A stretch of DNA of 64,000 nt from Steromphala cineraria (lineage: Eukaryota; Mollusca; Gastropoda; Trochida; Trochidae). The notes beneath the pieces were generated by a model. It did not search any database. It was not told the origin of the DNA and saw nothing but the letters and a program-made list of their open reading frames with translations. Numbering within the stretch: position 1 is the stretch's first letter; every line of letters starts with the position of its first letter. The DNA lies in the NCBI GenBank assembly GCA_916613615.1, contig OU744721.1:80109060-80173059 (forward strand). Reading direction: 5' to 3'. The position numbers and the translations under genes are program-made. Positions 63,101 through 64,000 of this stretch are shown in pieces.

Positions 63101-64000
63101 ACATTACAAGGAAAGAAGACAATCTGATTATATTTGCATAAGATACAGTCACTCTATGTGCAATGATATATTATTGTATACCCCAGGTGCTGGATAGCGT
63201 GGGAACATTTCTGGCTCTTCATTGGTCCAGCAGTAGGCGTTATAGCGGTGAGTAACTCTCCTCCTTTCTAGCCAGGACTTACTGATTTTGCTTCCGCAAA
63301 AACATCCTATACAAAGATATACGCAGTCTAAGTAAACCTAGCCTCAAAATAATCCGTTTCACTCCTATACTGAGTCTAGAAAGGTCTAGTAGAGGGTCGC
63401 GTCAGCCAACCTTTCTGCGACCTATGACCCTCCAACGTAATACGTGCGAAGGCAGACTATTGTGGCTTGGTAAGCTGAGTTCTGATTGATCAATTCGATA
63501 CGTGGGCTGACGGGACCCTCTACTAGGCCTGTTTAGACTCAGTATAGGAGTGAAACGGATATTATTGAGGCTAGGTTTACTAAGACTGAAGATATACGGT
63601 AAATCAAATAATGAAAACGCCACATGTCTGTCTTACCCTGTGAAAACTGAATAACATAAAAACGTTAAAGGACTAGAACGTTTAAATATCTTAACCCATT
63701 ATGAATGTCTAGAAAACTATTTGCTTGTAATAATATCAATCATGATTCATCGAAAAGACTTCACCGCGAAATGGAAATCACAGTTCACAGTCAAAATAAA
63801 TTAACATAACTTAGGAACCGCGCTAATTGAAGCGCTTCTAAAATGTCTAAACAAGGGATACAACTCTCGTATCCTTATAGTGAAAACCTCCAATCAATGC
63901 ATTTAAGATGTTTTTTCTTATCGTTTCAGATTAATATTTTAGTTCTGATATTCACCGCCAAAGAACACAACGAAAACTCATATACGAAGAGTGAGAAAAC
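37582..64000 (+). CDS. Adhesion GPCR with EGF, pentraxin, HRM, GAIN/GPS and 7TM (3' partial)
   Basis: The spliced gene is assembled from 21 exons listed separately, 2645 coding bases up to the window end (881 codons). Order by residue: signal peptide 1-24; EGF-like 26-65; pentraxin/LamG-like about 67-250; Cys-rich linker about 255-290; HRM about 291-355; GAIN about 366-689 with GPS 640-689; TM1 about 702-724; TM2, TM3, TM4 and TM5 to 881. TM6, TM7 and the tail are outside the window. The conserved TM3/ECL2 cysteine pair (C762, C839) and the TM3 LLHY..L..YSW and NLY patterns place the 7TM in family B2. From memory, the 7TM reads closest to latrophilin or flamingo/CELSR types (IHKNLCLS, FMFGID), while PTX plus HRM plus GAIN recalls ADGRD1/ADGRG ectodomains. 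The protein should sit in the plasma membrane, with an extracellular part suited to ligand or matrix binding. The GPS looks cleavage-dead. No orthologue name is given. Confidence 0.93.
38041..38161 (+). CDS. Exon 2: EGF-like module
   Basis: Acceptor TTTCTGTCTGCAG, donor GTGAGT at 38162. Joined in phase 1 it reads YDQPRYTCHKLYYTIP..., with cysteines spaced C-x8-C-x8-C-x-C-x10-C and an EGF-like C-terminal pattern (DGYGCECGPGFHW). It ends in phase 2, which does not match the first acceptor of the next exon (39311) but matches a second one at 39330. It may be skipped in some transcripts, because exon 1 joins 39311 in frame. Confidence 0.8.
38162..39329. other. Intron 2 with a 32-C homopolymer
   Basis: 39081-39112 is an uninterrupted run of 32 C, immediately preceded by ACACA. 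It may form an i-motif or G-quadruplex and is likely length-variable. A short AAT repeat lies at 38280-38292. The frame of exon 3 stays open upstream through 38983-39310 and includes the alternative start at 39241. Confidence 0.75.
39241..39310 (+). CDS. Alternative first coding segment with its own signal peptide
   Basis: An ATG at 39241 opens a frame that reads straight through the acceptor at 39310 into the pentraxin exon. The product starts MSSAFLSTVLPLLLVYSSI and continues TSFAASAIDS, a textbook signal peptide with a likely cleavage site around SFA-AS. The start context is weak (T at -3). This could be an alternative promoter isoform lacking the EGF module, or a chance hydrophobic reading of a polypyrimidine tract. 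The tract codes for L, S, F and V by composition, so caution is needed. Confidence 0.4.
39330..39607 (+). CDS. Exon 3: pentraxin domain, first half
   Basis: The start is 39330 if joined to exon 2 (ATTCCAG acceptor, phase 2) or 39311 if joined to exon 1 (TTCTTTTGCAG, phase 1). It encodes the first beta-sheet half: FEYKAQTPARYTLLL..., FTIAFWMNI and HEWYHVMWTWDSK. The HxCx(S/T)WxS pentraxin signature is present except that Cys is Met (152), and the partner Cys position (FTVCLW-type) is Ala (94). Donor GTACGT at 39608, phase 1. Confidence 0.88.
39938..40261 (+). CDS. Exon 4: pentraxin domain, second half
   Basis: Acceptor TCTTTCGTTTGTAG. It reads TGKWSLFLNGE, then PLGGEFVLGQSSR, then ALDGDLAHLNIWNYVM, matching the second half of pentraxin/LamG folds (tGkw.lyvNG, pgGvlvLGQ, GeL..vniW). 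The calcium-binding E-Q-D after LGQ is S-S-R (194-196). The tail (SCKFMYCGNAVEWVEF) leads into a Cys-rich linker. Donor GTGAGT at 40262, phase 1. Confidence 0.92.
40262..43106. other. Intron 4, nothing recognised
   Basis: 2.8 kb of AT-rich sequence. I see no repeat, transposon ends or coding-like segment in it. Confidence 0.6.
43107..43172 (+). CDS. Exon 5: Cys-rich linker
   Basis: Acceptor AATTTCTTTGCAG, donor GTAAGT at 43173, phases 1-1. It encodes SGECFDEKTAAESCDNFC then SDLI, with three cysteines between the pentraxin and HRM domains. The short symmetric exon could be skipped without changing frame. Confidence 0.9.
43173..47233. other. Intron 5 with CT microsatellite
   Basis: 45366-45552 is a (CTCTGT/CTATCT)n pyrimidine-rich array, open in several frames only because of its composition. 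44340-44445 contains a short coding-like stretch closed by stops on both sides, which I could not place. The rest is plain AT-rich intron. Confidence 0.65.
47234..47353 (+). CDS. Exon 6: HRM domain, first half
   Basis: Acceptor CACATCCCAG, donor GTCAGT at 47354, phases 1-1. It encodes GAQCNRVTVENIEWTRT..., with the C...W.T....CP pattern of hormone-receptor motifs (CP at residues 316-317). The 3' end of this exon and its donor are copied three more times downstream. Confidence 0.9.
47320..48120. repeat. Tandem repeat copying exon 6's 3' end and donor site
   Basis: GAACCTCAC(G/A)CTAGGTCAGTGG occurs with donor GT at 47354 (the true exon end), 47478 and 47602, exact 124-bp spacings, and in diverged form (GTCAGC) at 47765. 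Each copy continues with TTATAATACATATCTGGCTC, and the first two share GTAACCCTTACCATAGATCT. A more decayed copy reaches about 48120. Reading on past 47354 meets a TGA in the first repeat unit, so use of a decoy donor would truncate the protein. Confidence 0.9.
48361..48577. mobile_element. Non-autonomous DNA element with imperfect terminal repeats
   Basis: The left end CCTGGGTCCCGTTGCACAAA...CTAAGGTGACCTTA matches the inverted right end (CCAGGCCTGCTTTCACAAAG...CTAAGGTGATCGTA). The interior holds AAGGTTAACCTTAGTG and AGCTAAGGTTAACCTTA, further inverted repeats. At 217 bp it is too short to encode a transposase. A decayed half copy lies at 57563-57640. The superfamily is not determined. Confidence 0.75.
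48578..50041. other. Rest of intron 6 with a tRNA-like fragment and a pogo MITE
   Basis: 49612-49700, read on the minus strand, contains GGGTAGCTACTGG and, about 35 bases on, GTGGGTTCGAACCCC, a good B box with a poor A box. It is probably a SINE or tRNA relic. The pogo-like MITE at 49766-49919 is listed separately. Confidence 0.45.
49766..49919. mobile_element. pogo/Tigger-like MITE, 154 bp
   Basis: The left end CAGTAGAACTCAGATATAGC(GAAC) and the right end, inverted CAGTAGAACACGGATATAAC(GAAC), are 24-bp terminal inverted repeats with four differences. A TA flanks each side (49764-49765 and 49920-49921). CAGT-starting ends with a TA duplication are typical of pogo/Tigger members of the Tc1/mariner group. 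No coding capacity. Confidence 0.88.
50042..50151 (+). CDS. Exon 7: HRM domain, second half
   Basis: Acceptor TTCTCTCCACTGCAG, donor GTGAGA at 50152, phases 1-0. It encodes VYATRACNLHENDNNGVWDD then PHIDECISTDL, the R-x-C...W..P....C end of the HRM fold found between ligand-binding domains and GAIN in many aGPCRs. Confidence 0.92.
50500..51130. repeat. Degenerate minisatellite in intron 7
   Basis: Units of the form GCTATTGGTATAAAGGTTTT, CAGTTGTTTGCAAAA, CTCTGGTTGG recur, with a clear 65-bp spacing at 50971 and 51036 and increasingly diverged copies upstream to about 50500. It lies directly before exon 8. Confidence 0.75.
51186..51335 (+). CDS. Exon 8: start of GAIN subdomain A
   Basis: Acceptor CTGTTGTCCCCCCAG, donor GTACAG at 51336, phases 0-0. 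It encodes FNKISIAGINEMKVLELAFR, then LLNHTNNTSYTNPIDIATVI and DLLEILVETQ, alpha-helical sequence as in the N-terminal part of GAIN. Two potential N-glycosylation sites (NHT, NTS) are present. Confidence 0.9.
51336..51835. other. Intron 8, nothing recognised
   Basis: 500 bases of AT-rich intron without repeats or coding-like sequence. Confidence 0.6.
51836..51937 (+). CDS. Exon 9: GAIN subdomain A
   Basis: Acceptor TTGTCTGTGCAG, donor GTAACC at 51938, phases 0-0, 34 codons. It encodes GVTPRTTTWLKNGDTYARTE and ELYPTFEQTRTFCQ. As a frame-neutral exon it could be skipped. No motif beyond position in GAIN. Confidence 0.85.
52576..53910. repeat. 46-bp minisatellite, about 29 copies, in intron 9
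   Basis: The unit GAATGTAACCGCATGCATCT, TTTTTTCATGAATACGAAAA, TCTTATT repeats every 46-47 bp. Two main variants alternate in the 5' half: GCATGCATCTTTTTT and GCATACATCTTTATT. The 3' half is dominated by one uniform form (CATCAATACGGAAAATGTT). The last copy decays into CACACGTCTATATTC. The array ends only about 70 bp upstream of exon 10. Confidence 0.97.
53981..54188 (+). CDS. Exon 10: GAIN subdomain A helices
   Basis: Acceptor CCCCTTCTCTTATAG, donor GTAATT at 54189, phases 0-1. It encodes IIATIVDNLLKDKNDAGWSA..., then DNLMNVMHHFADVISRNLVF and DAFIRVFKKNI, amphipathic helices matching the helical GAIN-A pattern (nLL......W......g...Ll...e.la). Confidence 0.92.
54189..56602. other. Intron 10 with a GT microsatellite at the acceptor
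   Basis: 2.4 kb intron. A (GT)n run at 56587-56599 serves as the tract directly before the CAG acceptor of exon 11, in place of a normal pyrimidine tract on both bases. Nothing else recognised; 54918-55106 and 55563-55829 are open but unrecognised frames. Confidence 0.65.
56603..56755 (+). CDS. Exon 11: GAIN domain
   Basis: Acceptor (GT)nGCAG, donor GTGATT at 56756, phases 1-1. It encodes EFKIETHWKEEFDGILFPNP then LDVKLDHLNILDGTVRIQGD, the start of the GAIN-B beta-sandwich. N-glycosylation site NST. Confidence 0.9.
57010..57079 (+). CDS. Exon 12: GAIN-B strand
   Basis: Acceptor CTGTATGTTGCAG, donor GTTGGT at 57080 (weak at +3), phases 1-2. It encodes VFIGVSAFRYRNLTKALRGH then PEHR, comparable to the VVSF.Y.NL segment of GAIN domains. 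Site NLT could be glycosylated. Confidence 0.9.
57382..57496 (+). CDS. Exon 13: GAIN-B strands
   Basis: Acceptor TAATGTTGCAG, donor GTGAGT at 57497, phases 2-0. It encodes KVKDDILNTPVVALFTHMDF then PSSQNLTSPIIIELPILD, matching the sN.PVV..........L..PV.I.. pattern of GAIN. The frame stays open to a second GT at 57552 (GTGATC). Phase into exon 14 only works with 57497. Confidence 0.9.
57563..57640. mobile_element. Decayed half copy of the 48361 element
   Basis: GGTAACTGTAGTGCAATGTT, AAAGAATG, then CTAAGATCAACCTCAGTAG matches the left interior of the element at 48397-48470 (GGTAGCTTTAGTGTAATGTT, AAAGGATG, CTAAGGTTAACCTTAGTG). The ends are missing. Confidence 0.55.
58078..58141 (+). repeat. Interspersed SINE-like repeat, copy 2
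   Basis: GTGAATGAGTAAGTGAGTTA, TTGCTTTACGCCGATTAGGC, AATATTTTAGCCATAGCGGC, GTGT. Related to the copy at 16455-16540. It lies in the intron just upstream of exon 14. Confidence 0.6.
58204..58253 (+). CDS. Exon 14: start of GPS motif
   Basis: Acceptor TTTTGTTTGTAG, donor GTAAGT at 58254, phases 0-2. It encodes NFNISNPDCVMLKHRN. The NP-x-CV start and first GPS cysteine (C640) are present, but the Trp usual after CVF is missing (CVML). Confidence 0.9.
58764..58887 (+). CDS. Exon 15: GPS motif with altered cleavage site
   Basis: Acceptor TTTTTACATTGCAG, donor GTAAGC at 58888, phases 2-0. It encodes TRKWAWSKSNCEILSYRPKS, then VMCACSVPGVFAV and TTDMYNVN. All four GPS cysteines are present over exons 14-15 (C640, C659, C671, C673). 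The canonical C-x-C-x-H-L-(S/T)-x-F-A-V reads C-A-C-S-V-P-G-V-F-A-V: the His base and Ser/Thr nucleophile needed for self-cleavage are Val and Gly. Confidence 0.93.
58888..59424. other. Intron 15, nothing recognised
   Basis: AT-rich intron. No repeat or coding-like content. Confidence 0.6.
59425..59534 (+). CDS. Exon 16: TM1
   Basis: Acceptor CTTCTTTTCCACCCAG, donor GTAGGT at 59535, phases 0-2. WDKGDKRPELMNF is the linker after the GPS, then the hydrophobic SYIGCTVSATLCFISVVIHI segment is TM1, with the family B2 pattern (YIGc..S..cl...i..y). Confidence 0.93.
59535..60447. other. Intron 16 with degenerate short repeats
   Basis: 60160-60415 repeats phrases such as AGCACCATTT, TTACTTGTCTCAAA, CCATTTCATCTACTT and GGC(T/G)TTC(C/T)TTTAAC in diverged form, suggesting an old short tandem array. 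Poly-T run at 60230. Confidence 0.5.
60448..60547 (+). CDS. Exon 17: ICL1 and TM2
   Basis: Acceptor TATATATTTGCAG, donor GTGAGT at 60548, phases 2-0. KTSSTTASIHKNLCLSVMFS leads into QVVFMFGIDRYDQT. The I-H-K-N-L pattern of ICL1/TM2 is typical of aGPCRs, and FMFGID recalls latrophilin and CELSR receptors. Confidence 0.93.
60852..61469. mobile_element. MITE with about 50-bp terminal inverted repeats and 10-bp target duplication
   Basis: Left arm CACAGAGGCAGCTCAGTCAT, ACCTGAGTTAGCCTCTG (from about 60863). Right arm, inverted, CACAGAGGCAGCTTAGTCAT, ACCCGAGTTAGCCTCTT (to about 61460), with further matching outer bases ATT(T/C)TCTC(C/T)C. GTATTTTCCA flanks both sides in direct orientation (60842-60851 and 61470-61479). 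No transposase frame. It sits in the intron between TM2 and TM3, just over 100 bp before exon 18. The length of the duplication fits hAT or P-like groups; the superfamily is not settled. Confidence 0.85.
61586..61754 (+). CDS. Exon 18: TM3, ICL2 and start of TM4
   Basis: Acceptor GACTCACGTGTAG (poor pyrimidine tract), donor GTGAGT at 61755, phases 0-1. VVCQVFAILLHYCFLATYSW, LMNEAFNLYIVITYS is TM3 with the conserved Cys (762). The usual E-G-L-H-L-Y is E-A-F-N-L-Y. RYYVLGWG begins TM4. Confidence 0.94.
61755..62741. other. Intron 18, nothing recognised
   Basis: About 1 kb. 61990-62230 is somewhat GC-richer (CCGCACCCCCGCACCCCGC near 61999) without coding or repeat structure that I can name. Confidence 0.55.
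62742..62808 (+). CDS. Exon 19: TM4 and ECL2
   Basis: Acceptor CTTCTACATTTCAG, donor GTGAGT at 62809, phases 1-2. VIPAVLVGAFVGSNADNYYA then PDM: the G-(W)-x-P-A TM4 pattern and the N-x-Y-x-x-P-D start of ECL2, resembling flamingo/CELSR-type receptors. Confidence 0.93.
63187..63247 (+). CDS. Exon 20: ECL2 and start of TM5
   Basis: Acceptor TATTGTATACCCCAG, donor GTGAGT at 63248, phases 2-0. CWIAWEHFWLFIGPAVGVIA carries the conserved ECL2 Cys-Trp (C839), partner of C762, and the F-x-G-P-A/V start of TM5. Confidence 0.94.
63324..63589. mobile_element. MITE with about 88-bp terminal inverted repeats
   Basis: The left arm starts CAGTCTAAGTAAACCTAGCC, continues CCGTTTCACTCCTATACTGA, and ends TAGAGGGTCGCGTCAGCC. 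The inverted right arm starts CAGTCTTAGTAAACCTAGCC and matches to CCGTCAGCCCACG. AGATATACG lies outside both ends (63315-63323 and 63590-63598), possibly a target duplication, though the right copy is offset by one base. CAG-type ends with 8-9-bp duplications suggest a hAT-like element. No transposase frame. Confidence 0.8.
63930..64000 (+). CDS. Exon 21: TM5 (cut by window end)
   Basis: Acceptor TTTTTTCTTATCGTTTCAG, phase 0 start. INILVLIFTAKEHNENSYTK then SEK completes TM5 and enters ICL3. The exon is open to the window edge, and TM6-TM7 and the cytoplasmic tail must lie downstream. Confidence 0.92.
   Translation, partial: MNILVLIFTAKEHNENSYTKSEK

Overview
The window is eukaryotic, animal and most likely molluscan DNA. 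It is AT-rich and full of non-autonomous transposons and minisatellites. One widely spaced, multi-exon gene carries GT-AG introns and GC-rich exons. Two copies of a short interspersed repeat (an ACGCNG..GCAATATT..AGC.AT..CGGCG-type core near 16455 and 58078) resemble a repeat I remember as common in gastropod, especially vetigastropod, genomes. The species assignment is inference.

Positions 1 to about 37400 hold no gene I can support. They contain a 30-bp minisatellite (3829-4193), a 410-bp two-copy tandem duplication (5411-6233), smaller duplications, a long near-perfect hairpin (10371-10531), a degraded GAGAC-rich repeat field (12300-13370), a PIF/Harbinger-like MITE with TAA target duplications (17540-18039), pyrimidine- and purine-rich tracts, a tRNA-like pseudogene (27279-27362, minus) and a decayed, coding-like minus-strand patch (34946-35806).

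Positions about 37443-64000 hold one plus-strand gene, an adhesion G-protein-coupled receptor (aGPCR) with 21 exons placed here, cut by the window end inside or just after TM5. I assembled it exon by exon from splice sites, with reading phase agreeing at every junction except one ambiguous junction near the N-terminus. In the preferred model (881 codons to the window end) the order is: signal peptide, EGF-like module, pentraxin/laminin-G-like (PTX) domain, Cys-rich linker, hormone-receptor motif (HRM), GAIN domain with GPS, then TM1-TM5. TM6, TM7 and the tail lie beyond the window.

The receptor has unusual features readable from sequence. The GPS cleavage tripeptide (usually H-L-S/T) is V-P-G, so self-cleavage is predicted to be lost, and the downstream tethered-agonist segment is altered. 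The PTX domain lacks both cysteines of the usual disulfide and the usual LGQ-E-Q-D calcium residues. The N-terminus can be built in three ways, one using a second signal peptide that reads directly into the PTX exon. An intron has tandemly copied the 3' end of its upstream exon together with the splice donor, and another carries about 29 copies of a 46-bp repeat. Introns also hold several MITEs with clear terminal inverted repeats and, in two cases, good target duplications.
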